Shown here one piece after another: positions 8,357 through 16,195 of a stretch of DNA of 46,438 nucleotides. A program made the translations under genes and the position numbers. The stretch is from the NCBI RefSeq assembly GCF_014649715.1, contig NZ_BMTO01000012.1, forward strand, positions 123,647 to 170,084, written 5' to 3'. The DNA comes from Streptomyces lateritius (GTDB lineage: Bacteria > Actinomycetota > Actinomycetes > Streptomycetales > Streptomycetaceae). The notes under the pieces are model-generated. The model worked only from the letters and a program-made list of their open reading frames with translations, was not told the origin of the DNA and searched no databases. Numbering within the stretch: position 1 is the first letter of the stretch; the number at the start of each line of letters is the position of its first letter.

Positions 8357-8369
8357 GAAGGAATACAGA

Positions 8370-8455
8370 CACCTGCCAAGACAGACCGAAGACTGACGGA
8401 AGACAGACGGACACCGACGGAAGACGGACACAGTCGGACGACGGACACGGTCGCA
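8370..8455. repeat. Degenerate GACGGAAGACRGACGGACAC tandem repeat between fxsT and the next gene
   Basis: The 150-bp gap after fxsT is purine-rich on the plus strand and built from short variants of ACGGAAGAC, GACAGACGG and CGGACACGG. Unit length is irregular and there are no constant spacers, so it is not a CRISPR. It is probably transcribed with the operon as a 5' leader for the next gene. Confidence 0.6.
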
Positions 8456-8506
8456 GGACGACCCCCGGCGGACGGCGCGAGGCCGTCCGGCGAAAGGCGA
8501 GCGTAC

Positions 8507-9589
8507 GTGGCAGCCCCCGCACCGCATCGCACCGAGACCCTCACCGAGCACCACTGGTCTCCCGAACGGCACGGCCGCATAACCGCGTTGTGTGAAGAGG
8601 CGGTCGCCTCGGAACCCGGGATGCGTTCGCTGTCCCACTACAGCAACGGCATCCTCGACTTCGTCGTCGGCCGCACCGGCCGGCCCCCTCTCAGCAGCAT
8701 GGTCGCCGAGGCGGGCGACGACCGGCAGGACGAGTCGCTGCCGGGCAGCCGGCTGCTGCTGTGCACCCAGGACCTCGGCGCGCTCCTGCGCCCCCTGGGC
8801 ACCGGCGAACTGATGCGCACCGTCCTCGCCAACGGGCAGGGTGGGCTGTGGGGCGGGCGCGTGAAGCCGGGGGAGTACCTCGCCGCGCTCACCGACAGCG
8901 GCGCGTGCGTCGACGCCGTGGACGCCGCCATGAACCGGCTGGTCACCCGGATCCGTACCGAGGTGCACAGCCTGCCCGACGAGCTGCCCGGCGGTGACGT
9001 CTCCGGCGATCCCGGCCTCGCCCCCGCCGGCCCTGTCTCGCGCTCCGCCGCGCGCTTCGTCCCGCTCACCGACCAGGGCCCCGCCGTCGGCGACGCCGGG
9101 AACGCGGTGCCGCGCGTCGACTTCGGTACGGCCGCCGCGCCGGACCCCGCGTACGAGGAGCGGCTGCGCGCCCTGTGGCGCCGGCACGTCAACACGACCG
9201 ACCTCCAGTACGCCGGTTACTACCGCGACCTGACGCTGGTCTGCGCCGGGGACGTCTTCGACGCGCCCGAGCTCGGGCCGCGCTTCATCGACGTCAGCGT
9301 GCGCAGCAGGCGCACCGCCTACCGGGACCTCTCCCGGGGCCTGCGCGGTCATCTGGTCCGGCTCACCGACGCGCTCCACCTCGTCGCCCCGGCGCAGGAC
9401 GGCAGGCCACCGCTCGACCGGCTGGTCCTGGACGTGCAGGAGGGCGCGGTGTACGTCGTGTGGACCTCGGCCCGCGAGTTCCTCATCGGGGTCACCCTCG
9501 ACCAGACGCAGGTTCGCAACGCCGACATCCGGCTGAACCGGCTCGCGAGCGCCCTGCGCGGGGTCACCCCGGCACAGCCGTCGAGCTGA
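8507..9589 (+). CDS. Unrecognised 360-aa protein at the end of the RiPP locus
   Basis: Starts at GTG 8507, preceded by GAAAGGCGAG. It runs in the same direction as the fxsT-like gene 150 bp upstream and is probably co-transcribed. The protein is soluble, with no signal peptide or membrane helix. Readable parts are an N-terminal segment (MRSLSHYSNGILDFVVGRTG), a central Pro/Gly/Ala-rich linker around residues 160-215, and a C-terminal part with ALWRRHVNTTDLQYAGYYRD and a beta-rich stretch (RLVLDVQEGAVYVVWTSAR). It is not FxsC-like by eye: no TIR motif is visible. The stop at 9589 lies 26 bp inside the 3' end of the convergent ATPase gene. Function unknown; a dedicated partner of the fxsT protein or of the ATPase module are both possible. 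Confidence 0.7.
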   Translation: MAAPAPHRTETLTEHHWSPERHGRITALCEEAVASEPGMRSLSHYSNGILDFVVGRTGRPPLSSMVAEAGDDRQDESLPGSRLLLCTQDLGALLRPLGTGELMRTVLANGQGGLWGGRVKPGEYLAALTDSGACVDAVDAAMNRLVTRIRTEVHSLPDELPGGDVSGDPGLAPAGPVSRSAARFVPLTDQGPAVGDAGNAVPRVDFGTAAAPDPAYEERLRALWRRHVNTTDLQYAGYYRDLTLVCAGDVFDAPELGPRFIDVSVRSRRTAYRDLSRGLRGHLVRLTDALHLVAPAQDGRPPLDRLVLDVQEGAVYVVWTSAREFLIGVTLDQTQVRNADIRLNRLASALRGVTPAQPSS

Positions 9590-11912
9590 GCGTGGACCAC
9601 ACCTCCTCCGCGAGCACCTCGACCGTTCGGGCCGCCGTCCTCGGGTGAGGGGGGCCCGCGCCGCCCAGGAGGTGCACCGGCAGCACCTCGACCGCCCGTT
9701 CGTACTCCCGGCAGATCCGCCGCAGTTCGCGCCACTGCTGCTCACTCGGCGCACCCGGCAGGGCGGCGCCGTGCCAGACCACCACAGCGCCCCGGAACTC
9801 CTCCGTCAGCGTGCGTACGAGCGTGGCGCAGCCCAGCACGCCGAGCTCGGCCGGCGTCGCGGTCGAGCGGCGTCTCATGGTCAGCCCGGCCATGCGCCGG
9901 GTGACCGTGTCCAGGACGGTGAGGGCCTCCTGGAACCGGCGCCGTACCGGCACCGGAAGCCTCTCCACAGCCGCCTCAGGCTCGGCGCGGACCTCCACGT
10001 CCATGGGCTCCATGTCGACGGACTCGGGCCGCTGCCGGTGCGAAGGGCTGCCCCCCGCCCGGCCGGCCGAGGCCATCGTGGCCACGCTCCGGCTCAGTTC
10101 GGCGAGCTGGACCGTCTGCTGCTCGAGATCGCGGCGCATGCGCTCGCCGAGCTGGACCAGGCCCTCCTCGCGGCGGCCCTCCGCGACCCGGCCGGACAGC
10201 TGCCGCAACGCCTCGTGCACCTCGCGCGGGAAGTCGGTGGTCTGCCGGTACACCAGGGGCCGCGAGCCGATGGAGCGGCCAAGACGGTCCCGCATGGGCC
10301 GCGCCACATGGCCGTTGACCACGAGCAGCGCCTCGCACCATCCCGGGCGCACCGCGCTGCGCAGTCCGTGCACCTGGGCGGCGATCCGTTCCGCGTCGTC
10401 GGCGACGAGGACCGAGCGGGTGAGGATCACCGCGAGGTACGCGTTCGGTGCGGGGCAGATCCAGTACAGCACGTCCTCCGGGGCGCCCGGCGGGGACGAC
10501 AGGCGGGCCGGGACCGGCTGGTGCGAGGCGATGCGCCACTGCCCCAGGTTCAGGGCCTCCTGCACGTCCGAGAGGACCTGCTCCCGGGAGACCTTCTCGT
10601 GCAGGTCGCGCACCGCCCGCAGGACGGCCGCGGCGGACACGTTCCGTACCGCCCCGTCCGGTTCCGCGCTGAGCCGCCAGGCCCGGCGGCAGGTCTTGAG
10701 GACCTCGCGGGGCACGCCTTCGGTCAGCTCGTGCAGCAGCCGCAGCGCCTCGGCCGAGAACGGACCCGCCGTCCGCTCGGGAGCCGCCCCGGCACGCTCC
10801 CGGCCGGCCGCGTCGGACCGGCCCGTCCCGACGTACGCGGCGACGAGCTGCCCGGTGAGCCGCTCGTCGAAGCCGGTGGGCCACAGCTGGACGATCCGCT
10901 CGTGCACGCTCGGGCGCAACGCCCGCAGCCCCTGCGGCGAGACGCAGAAGACCAGCAGACCGCCGCGGCTCACATAGATGTTGACGAGGCGTTCGAAGGC
11001 GTCCACGAAGGGGCGTCTGGTCGCCTCGGGCCATTCGAGCACCTTCTCCAGGGAGTCCATCAGCAGCGCGTACGGGCTGCCGACCCGGCCGTGCAGAAAG
11101 CCCTGCACCGCCAGCGCGTCGAAGACCCGGTCGATGCCGCTCCCCGGGTGCTGCTGCCCGCCGTGGCCCGCCGAGGGGCCGATGGCCGCCGTGATGCCGC
11201 GCTCGCGCAGGGGCTCGGCGGGCTCGCCCCCGGTCAGCCACTCCCACACCATCCGCGTGAACGGCGGTTCCTGGAGCAGCGCGAGGGCGGTGGCGAACCG
11301 GCGGTGCTCGGTCACCTCGCCCAGCGTGCCGCGCAAATCCGCGTGGATCACCTCGGGGTCGTAACGCAGCGCCGAGACCACCTTGTCCGGGTCGAGGCTG
11401 CGGTCCCGCAGCCCCGCCGCGATCCCGTCGAGCGTGCCCAGGCGGGGGTCGCTGCCCTGCGCGCCGACCCGGTTCGCGGTCACGTACGCGTAGTAGTCCC
11501 GGACCAGTTCCTCGAAGGCGCGTCTGCCCTGAGGCGTGTCGCCGGGGCCGCGCAGCCGGTCCCGGTACATCCCGCCCATGTCCTCCGCGGGCTCGTCCAC
11601 GATCCAGGTCGCCGGGGCGTCCGGGCGGGCGCCGAGCGTGGCGTACACCTCGCGCAGCGCGTGGCTCTTGCCCAGGCCGAAATCGCCCACCAGCGCGATC
11701 GCCCGGCCGCGCCGGCCACCGGCGGCCGGCGCGGCGAGATAGTCGCCGACCAGGTGCCGCAGCTCGTCGAGGGTCGGCGTCAGGATCGTCGCGTTGCCCG
11801 AGTCCGCCGCCTCGACGGGCACGTCCCCGAGGTCGGCGGAGGGTCCGAGGCGCACGACAGGGGTCAGGGGGAAGGGGTTGCTGTGCCAGATCTCTCCGCT
11901 GTCTGGGGCCAC
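9564..11912 (-). CDS. Large P-loop ATPase of unassigned family
   Basis: 782 aa from a GTG at 11912 with GAGGAG 8 nt upstream. Walker A is GDFGLGKS at residues 76-83. A plausible Walker B is LLMDSLE within YALLMDSLEKVLEW, about 190 residues later, followed by a sensor-like strand (GGLLVFCVSPQGLRALRP). The middle is helical (LRERGITAAIG, FSAEALRLLHELTEGVP). Residues ~580-630 look like a coiled coil (LVQLGERMRRDLEQQTVQLA), and the C-terminal ~130 residues form another helical domain. The layout recalls AAA/ORC-like or STAND ATPases, but I cannot place it in a named family. It follows the smaller NTPase gene by 27 bp in an operon. Its 3' end overlaps the convergent 360-aa gene by 26 bp. Confidence 0.75.
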   Translation of the reverse strand: MAPDSGEIWHSNPFPLTPVVRLGPSADLGDVPVEAADSGNATILTPTLDELRHLVGDYLAAPAAGGRRGRAIALVGDFGLGKSHALREVYATLGARPDAPATWIVDEPAEDMGGMYRDRLRGPGDTPQGRRAFEELVRDYYAYVTANRVGAQGSDPRLGTLDGIAAGLRDRSLDPDKVVSALRYDPEVIHADLRGTLGEVTEHRRFATALALLQEPPFTRMVWEWLTGGEPAEPLRERGITAAIGPSAGHGGQQHPGSGIDRVFDALAVQGFLHGRVGSPYALLMDSLEKVLEWPEATRRPFVDAFERLVNIYVSRGGLLVFCVSPQGLRALRPSVHERIVQLWPTGFDERLTGQLVAAYVGTGRSDAAGRERAGAAPERTAGPFSAEALRLLHELTEGVPREVLKTCRRAWRLSAEPDGAVRNVSAAAVLRAVRDLHEKVSREQVLSDVQEALNLGQWRIASHQPVPARLSSPPGAPEDVLYWICPAPNAYLAVILTRSVLVADDAERIAAQVHGLRSAVRPGWCEALLVVNGHVARPMRDRLGRSIGSRPLVYRQTTDFPREVHEALRQLSGRVAEGRREEGLVQLGERMRRDLEQQTVQLAELSRSVATMASAGRAGGSPSHRQRPESVDMEPMDVEVRAEPEAAVERLPVPVRRRFQEALTVLDTVTRRMAGLTMRRRSTATPAELGVLGCATLVRTLTEEFRGAVVVWHGAALPGAPSEQQWRELRRICREYERAVEVLPVHLLGGAGPPHPRTAARTVEVLAEEVWSTLSSTAVPG

Positions 11913-11939
11913 GACGGCACTCCTCGGTGGTCGGTGCGG

Positions 11940-12971
11940 TCAGGGGTGGTGGGCCGGGGGCGGGTCACGTCTCAGGGTGGCCAGGTCCAGGCCCCCCGTG
12001 TGTTCTCTCAGCTCGTCGGCGGTGATGCGGACCGGTCTTCCCTCGCGTATCTGGCGTTCGGCCGTCGCGTGGTAGACCTGCCGCAGCTCCCGTACGTCGG
12101 CCGGGTTCCAGCCGTTCAGGAGCGTGTGGTCAGGGTCGGGGTGGCCCGAGCGCGCGCTCCGGCTGAACCGCGCCCTGTCCTCCTCCCGCAGGCGTTCGAG
12201 GGCGAGGTGGGTGACGGCGGGGTGCGGCAGGAGTTCCTTGACCACCTCGGCCGCCGGCTCGTCCGTCCCATGACTGATCTCGACGAACAGTACGATCCTG
12301 CTCTGCGCGTGTTTCAGACATGTCTTGAGGAACTTGGTCCGCACACCGGCGTCCCTCCAGTCGATGTGGGGCACGATCACGAAGAGCAGCGCGTCCTGCC
12401 GGAAGAGCAGGGTGCTGATCGCGCTGAACGCCTTGGCCGGGGCCTCCTGGGAGATCGCCGGGTCGAGGTTGGTGAAGTGCTTGCCCAGGGCGGCGACGAC
12501 CTTGTCCCGGATGGTGGAGTTGATCGCCGGGGTCGAGGCGAAGTCGCCGTTCTCGTCGGTGCTGATGGCCTTGCCGTTGTTGTCGTAACCGGCCGCCATC
12601 GCCACGACGTCCGTCAGGGGTGCGGGCTCGCCCTCCGCCTCTGGGGCCAGCTGGGCGATGTACTGGCGTGCTTCGTGGACGCACCGGTGGATGAGCGTGG
12701 TCTTGCCCATGCCGGCCGGGCCCGTCACCACGACGAGACGGCCGTGGTCCACGCCGTCGTTGACCAGCTCCGGCAGCCGGTCCAGACAGAGCCGGAAGGC
12801 GTCAAGCTGCTCCTGGGCGTGATCGACGTCCACCCACTGCTCGATGTGGCTCGTGTCGTCCCACGGCACCAGCGGATGGTCGTCCATCGGCCGGGCGGGG
12901 GCGTGGGGCAGGCTCTGCCTGCTTCTCGGCACGAACACGCCGTACGGATTGTGCTGGGCGGGAATCGTCAT
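11940..12971 (-). CDS. P-loop NTPase (ATP-binding, STAND/AAA-like)
   Basis: 343 aa. Walker A is GPAGMGKT at residues 84-91 (VVVTGPAGMGKTTLIHRCVH). A hydrophobic strand, LLFVIVPHIDW, is a weak Walker B candidate, and a second one ends in FVEISHG. The C-terminal part (NGWNPADVRELRQVYHATAE, then VRITADELREHTGG) resembles a winged-helix or lid region. The ATG at 12971 overlaps the stop of the upstream membrane-protein gene as ATGA, and the next ATPase gene follows after 27 bp. Two separate ATPases and a membrane protein translated in series suggest one complex; this is inference. No membrane segment is present. Confidence 0.75.
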   Translation of the reverse strand: MTIPAQHNPYGVFVPRSRQSLPHAPARPMDDHPLVPWDDTSHIEQWVDVDHAQEQLDAFRLCLDRLPELVNDGVDHGRLVVVTGPAGMGKTTLIHRCVHEARQYIAQLAPEAEGEPAPLTDVVAMAAGYDNNGKAISTDENGDFASTPAINSTIRDKVVAALGKHFTNLDPAISQEAPAKAFSAISTLLFRQDALLFVIVPHIDWRDAGVRTKFLKTCLKHAQSRIVLFVEISHGTDEPAAEVVKELLPHPAVTHLALERLREEDRARFSRSARSGHPDPDHTLLNGWNPADVRELRQVYHATAERQIREGRPVRITADELREHTGGLDLATLRRDPPPAHHP

Positions 12972-13975
12972 GGCGCCGCCTCCGGAGCCGGGCGCCTCAG
13001 ACGCGCACGCACCGTGCGCCATCTCCAGTGGAGAGCGCGGCCGTTGAGCTCGGCGACGGCGCGCAGCTCCCGTTCCACCGCCCCCCGCACCTCCTGCGCG
13101 TCCCGGGCGCGGGCCGCCGTACCGAGCAGGGTGCCGGCGCGGGCGCCGGGCAGGGGCTGTGCCAGGGGCAGCCCGTCCGCGAGCTCCTGGGCCCGCTTCC
13201 GCCGCGCACCGGGTCCGGCCACCTGCGCGAGGGCGCCCAGCAGCGCTTCGCGGGCGCCCACCACCGCCGTGTGGTCCGCCTGCGGATCGGCCTCGTACGC
13301 CGTCAGGTAGGCGTGGGCCGCCGTCCGGAAGGCCGTCGCGCCCGCGTCCAACTGCTGCTTGAGGAGGCGACGTTCGGTGGAGAGACGCTCCGACATCTGC
13401 CCGCCGAGGGTGAGCAGCGCGCCCACCGCGAGGAGCGGCAGCGAGGTCAGGAACGCCTCGAACCAGCCGTCCTCCTTCTTCTCCGCCGGGGCGCCGGGCG
13501 CGTCGGCGTCGGCCGCCATGAGCGCGGAACAGGCACGCGAGAAGTCGCCCTCGTGGCGCACCGCCCACGTCTCCGGGCTCATGCGCCCGACGGGCGGCGC
13601 GGTGGGCATGACGCTGTCCGGGGTCGACACGTCCGGCCGGAGCAGACCCAGGCGTACGGCGGCGGTGACGAGGTCCCCGCGGTGCGCGGAGTCGAGGCAG
13701 TACACGAGCTGGACGTCACGCTCCTTGGAACCGGGGGGCGCGGCGAACGCCGGTGCGGCGGCGGCCAGCAGTGCGATCACCGCGGCGGCCGCCGGCGGCA
13801 CGACCGCCGCGGCGGCGCTCCTGCCCGGCGCTCGGTCGTCGAGCGGTGCCGCCACCGTGCTGGAGGCCCGGCGGGCCGCTCGGCCGAGGGAAGGTGCCGC
13901 CACCGCGGCGATCCCGGCCCCCGTCCGGCCTCTGAGCGGTGCCGCCACCGTGCCGTGCCTCGTCCTCTGCCTCAT
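12968..13975 (-). CDS. Two-helix membrane protein with cytoplasmic coiled-coil tail
   Basis: 335 aa from the ATG at 13975, preceded by GGGGAGG; a longer frame to 14056 has no good ribosome site. The N-terminus repeats a VAAP motif three times at about 16-residue spacing (TVAAPL, AVAAPS, TVAAPL). A first hydrophobic helix (about 58-79) ends in AAAPAFA and could be a signal anchor or a cleavable signal. A ~95-residue extracytoplasmic segment carries two Cys (YCLDSAHRGD and RACSALMA). A second helix (about 172-191, FLTSLPLLAVGALLTLGG) leads into a long charged helical region (SERLSTERRLLKQQLDAG). It probably anchors or senses for the two downstream ATPases. No family recognised. Confidence 0.72.
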   Translation of the reverse strand: MRQRTRHGTVAAPLRGRTGAGIAAVAAPSLGRAARRASSTVAAPLDDRAPGRSAAAAVVPPAAAAVIALLAAAAPAFAAPPGSKERDVQLVYCLDSAHRGDLVTAAVRLGLLRPDVSTPDSVMPTAPPVGRMSPETWAVRHEGDFSRACSALMAADADAPGAPAEKKEDGWFEAFLTSLPLLAVGALLTLGGQMSERLSTERRLLKQQLDAGATAFRTAAHAYLTAYEADPQADHTAVVGAREALLGALAQVAGPGARRKRAQELADGLPLAQPLPGARAGTLLGTAARARDAQEVRGAVERELRAVAELNGRALHWRWRTVRARLRRPAPEAAP

Positions 13976-14065
13976 GCGCCCCTCCCCGTCCGGCCGCCCC
14001 AGGCCGGGTCTCCGCCGTGCGTCGACTCCCCTTCGTGTCCCCCGTACCGCTCGCATGGCCTCCGA

Positions 14066-15340
14066 TCAGGCGGGTGAACGCCCGTTCGCCAGCGGCCCCT
14101 TCGCCATGGGGCCGCCGTGCGCCGGCGTCACGTGCGCCGCCGACTGGTCACACCCTTCCGAGGGACGCCCCTCGTCGGCGTCGAGTTCCCCCGTTCCGGA
14201 TCGCCGCCACAGGCGCGGCGGACGAGCGAGCAGCGCCTGCGACGTGGCGTGCAGCAGGTTGACGGTGATGACAGCGGGACCGACGGTGGCGACCGTGCCG
14301 GGGAAGTCGCGCTCCAGGGCGAGCGCGATGAGGACGGCGGTGATGCCGTTCTGCTGCCCGAGCCCGAGCGCGACCCTGTCCCGCCGCTCCAGGCCGCGCA
14401 CGAACAGCGGCATGACACCCAGCGCCACCACCGCCTGCGCGCCGAACGCCGCCAGGCCGAGGACGACACCGGGCAGCAGTGCCACACCCTGCGCCAGGAA
14501 CAGGCCGAGCGCCAGGAACGCGGCCAGATAGGCCACCGTGACGGCGCGGTCGACCGCCTTGTCGAGCACCGCCGAACGGACGACGAGACCGGCCACCGCC
14601 ACCGCGAGCATCAGCATGTCCGCCGCGGCGAGCACCAGCATCGCCACCACGAGCGCCCCCGTCAGGACCGCCCCGACGTGCTTCCGGAACCGCGGGGCAC
14701 GGGCCGCTGACGCCGCCGCCGAGGCCACCCGCCGACCCGCCCACCACAGCAGGACCACGCTCGCCAGCAGGGCGGCGTTCAACGCGAGGCCGGTGGCGTA
14801 ACCGCGCGCTCCGTCGCCCGCGACCGCCGGTGCGCCCGCGTGCCCCGTCGCCGTGTGCGCGTAGGCGGCGACGTACAGCGTCAGCAGGACCGTCATCGGG
14901 TCGTCGAAGGACGCCCATGCCGTCAGAAGCGACCGGGCACGGGGTGACATGCGTCCGCTCCTGCCCAGCGCGGCGACGGAGAGCGGATCGATCTGGGCCA
15001 CCGCGATGCCGAGCACCACGTACTCGGGCCGCCCGAAGGAGAGCACCATCACGCCCGCGATGAGCGAGGCCTTCAGGACGACCCCGAGCGTCACGGCCGC
15101 GACCACACCGGACAGGTCGGCGCGCAGGGCTGTGAGGTCCATCGAGTACGTGCTGCCGTACAGGCCGACGGCGAGGAGGAGGCCCGCCCCGAAGAGATAG
15201 CCGCCGGTGCCGACCAGCGCGTGCGGATCGGCCACCAGGCCGACCGCCAGGCCGAGGAGCAGCGTGCCCGCCGCGCCGGCCACGATGCCGGGGACCGACG
15301 CGGGCAGCCGCCAGGTCCGGGCGCGTCCGGATGTCGCCAC
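14066..15340 (-). CDS. CPA-family cation/proton antiporter
   Basis: 424 aa with about 12 hydrophobic segments. The conserved core motifs of CPA antiporters are visible: AQIDPLSVAALGR in place of the usual TDP/TDA segment, and SFDDPMTVLLTLY, which carries the acidic pair of the ion site. A late glycine-rich helix, LGLGQQNGITAVLIALALE, is also typical. The last ~40 residues are a charged, poorly conserved tail. The start is GTG 15340 with GGGGAGGAAG upstream. It precedes the membrane-protein gene by 90 bp in the same direction, so co-transcription is possible but less certain than for the three genes below it. Role: exchange of Na+ or K+ for H+ at the plasma membrane; specificity cannot be read. 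Confidence 0.82.
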   Translation of the reverse strand: MATSGRARTWRLPASVPGIVAGAAGTLLLGLAVGLVADPHALVGTGGYLFGAGLLLAVGLYGSTYSMDLTALRADLSGVVAAVTLGVVLKASLIAGVMVLSFGRPEYVVLGIAVAQIDPLSVAALGRSGRMSPRARSLLTAWASFDDPMTVLLTLYVAAYAHTATGHAGAPAVAGDGARGYATGLALNAALLASVVLLWWAGRRVASAAASAARAPRFRKHVGAVLTGALVVAMLVLAAADMLMLAVAVAGLVVRSAVLDKAVDRAVTVAYLAAFLALGLFLAQGVALLPGVVLGLAAFGAQAVVALGVMPLFVRGLERRDRVALGLGQQNGITAVLIALALERDFPGTVATVGPAVITVNLLHATSQALLARPPRLWRRSGTGELDADEGRPSEGCDQSAAHVTPAHGGPMAKGPLANGRSPA

Positions 15341-15524
15341 CGCGTCTTCCTCCCCTTGACGTGCCGACGTGCCGATGTGGCCCCGCGGCCGTCCAGCACC
15401 GGGGACAGGTGAATCGTAGGGGCCCCGGACGGTGCGCCGGAAGCCGGACTCCAGCCTGTCGTACGGCAGTTGGCCTTATCGCTCACCTGTGTGAGTGGGG
15501 CGCTCCTGTCGGGAGGATGCCCTG

Positions 15525-15555
15525 CCGCGGGCCCCGCCGAACGCGCGGCCCGCGG
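15525..15555 (-). terminator. Hairpin downstream of the VOC gene
   Basis: CCGCGGGCC (15525-15533) pairs with GGCCCGCGG (15547-15555) around a 13-nt loop, 14 bp past the VOC-protein stop on the minus strand. No U-tract. The rest of the 230-bp gap up to the antiporter start (15340) shows nothing more that I can support. Confidence 0.5.
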
Positions 15556-15568
15556 TGTGTCGAGCAGT

Positions 15569-15982
15569 TCACCCGTTCCCCACCGCGGGCTGGAGCAGGT
15601 CCCAGCGGTTGCCGTACAGGTCCTCGAAGACGACGACGGAGCCGTACGGCTCGTGGCGCGGCTCCTCCAGGAAGCGCACCCCCGCCACGGTCATCCGGGC
15701 GTGGTCGCGCGCGAAGTCGTCGGTGTGCAGGAAGAAGCCGACCCGGCCGCCCGTCTGGTCGCCCACGCGGGAGGCCTGTTCGCCGTTCTTCGCGCGGGCG
15801 AGCAGCAGCCCCGTGCCGGCGGCGGCGCCGTCGGGGCCCGCGGGCGGGCGGACGACGACCCAGCGGCTGCCGTCGCCCCGGTCGGTGTCCTCGACCAGGT
15901 CGAAGCCGAGGGCGTCGGTGTAGAAGGCGATGGCCTCGTCGTAGTCACGGACGACGAGGGCGACAAGAGCGAGGGAGGACAT
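15569..15982 (-). CDS. VOC (glyoxalase/bleomycin-resistance fold) family protein
   Basis: 137 aa, the usual length for a single VOC unit with two beta-alpha-beta-beta-beta modules. Typical motifs are VVRDYDEAIAFYTDALGFDL at the N-terminus, WVVVRPPAG at the end of the first module, and FLHTDDFARDHARMTVAGVR and GSVVVFEDLYGNRWDLLQP in the second. The final E-D-x-x-G-N-x-W-D-L-L segment holds the usual C-terminal metal ligand position (Glu). Substrate unknown; metabolite lyase, dioxygenase and drug-binding roles all use this fold. The ATG at 15982 has little ribosome site, but a promoter-like sequence lies only ~10-36 bp upstream, so a very short leader is likely. Confidence 0.82.
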   Translation of the reverse strand: MSSLALVALVVRDYDEAIAFYTDALGFDLVEDTDRGDGSRWVVVRPPAGPDGAAAGTGLLLARAKNGEQASRVGDQTGGRVGFFLHTDDFARDHARMTVAGVRFLEEPRHEPYGSVVVFEDLYGNRWDLLQPAVGNG

Positions 15983-15989
15983 AAGTCCA

Positions 15990-16018
15990 ACGTCATACGT
16001 ACAACTGGTCCGTGTCAA
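15990..16018 (-). promoter_or_regulatory. Predicted promoter of the VOC gene
   Basis: On the minus strand a consensus TTGACA (16018-16013) is followed at 17 nt by TGACGT (15995-15990), or at 15 nt by TATGAC. Either -10 puts the transcript start at or near the ATG at 15982, so the mRNA would be nearly leaderless. An ACGT-CAT-ACGT element at 15990-16000 overlaps the -10 and could bind a regulator. Confidence 0.45.
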
Positions 16019-16184
16019 ACGGAGCGGGGCCGAGTGGAAGAACGAGGAGCACACGGAGCGGGTCCGCGTCGAAGCACGAGGGCCGAGGGAGCGGGTCCGC
16101 GTCGAAGCGCGAAGGCCGGACGGAGCAGGGTCCGCGTCGGACGGAGCGAACCGGACGGAGCGGGTCCGGGTCGGACGGAGTGGG
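16019..16184. repeat. Imperfect tandem repeat of ACGGAGCGGGTCCGCGTCG units
   Basis: Six variants of ACGGAGCGG begin at 16019, about 16054, 16086, 16120, 16141 and 16155, with a seventh (ACGGAGTGG) at 16176. Most are followed by GTCCGCGTCG, and two carry an added AAGCACGAGGGCC-like tail. The array fills the gap between the divergent VOC and kinase genes and ends about 12 bp before the kinase start codon, so it would be the 5' leader of that gene. It is too irregular for a CRISPR. Confidence 0.75.
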
Positions 16185-16195
16185 AGAATCCCCGC

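Noticed and set aside
8370..8455. Possible CRISPR array
   Set aside because: Units are short, variable in length and lack unique spacers of constant size. No cas genes are present.
4613..9754. 1713-codon open frame on the minus strand across the whole RiPP operon
   Set aside because: It lies antisense to the fxsT-like and 360-aa genes, whose families and ribosome sites are clear. It is a by-product of high GC and has low-complexity composition with no domains.
9645..13310. 1221-codon plus-strand frame
   Set aside because: Antisense shadow of the ATPase operon. The minus-strand proteins carry Walker motifs and coupled start/stop signals.
16019..16184. Possible CRISPR array or ncRNA gene
   Set aside because: Repeats differ in length and sequence and the intervening parts are themselves repeated. 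No independent evidence for a stable RNA.
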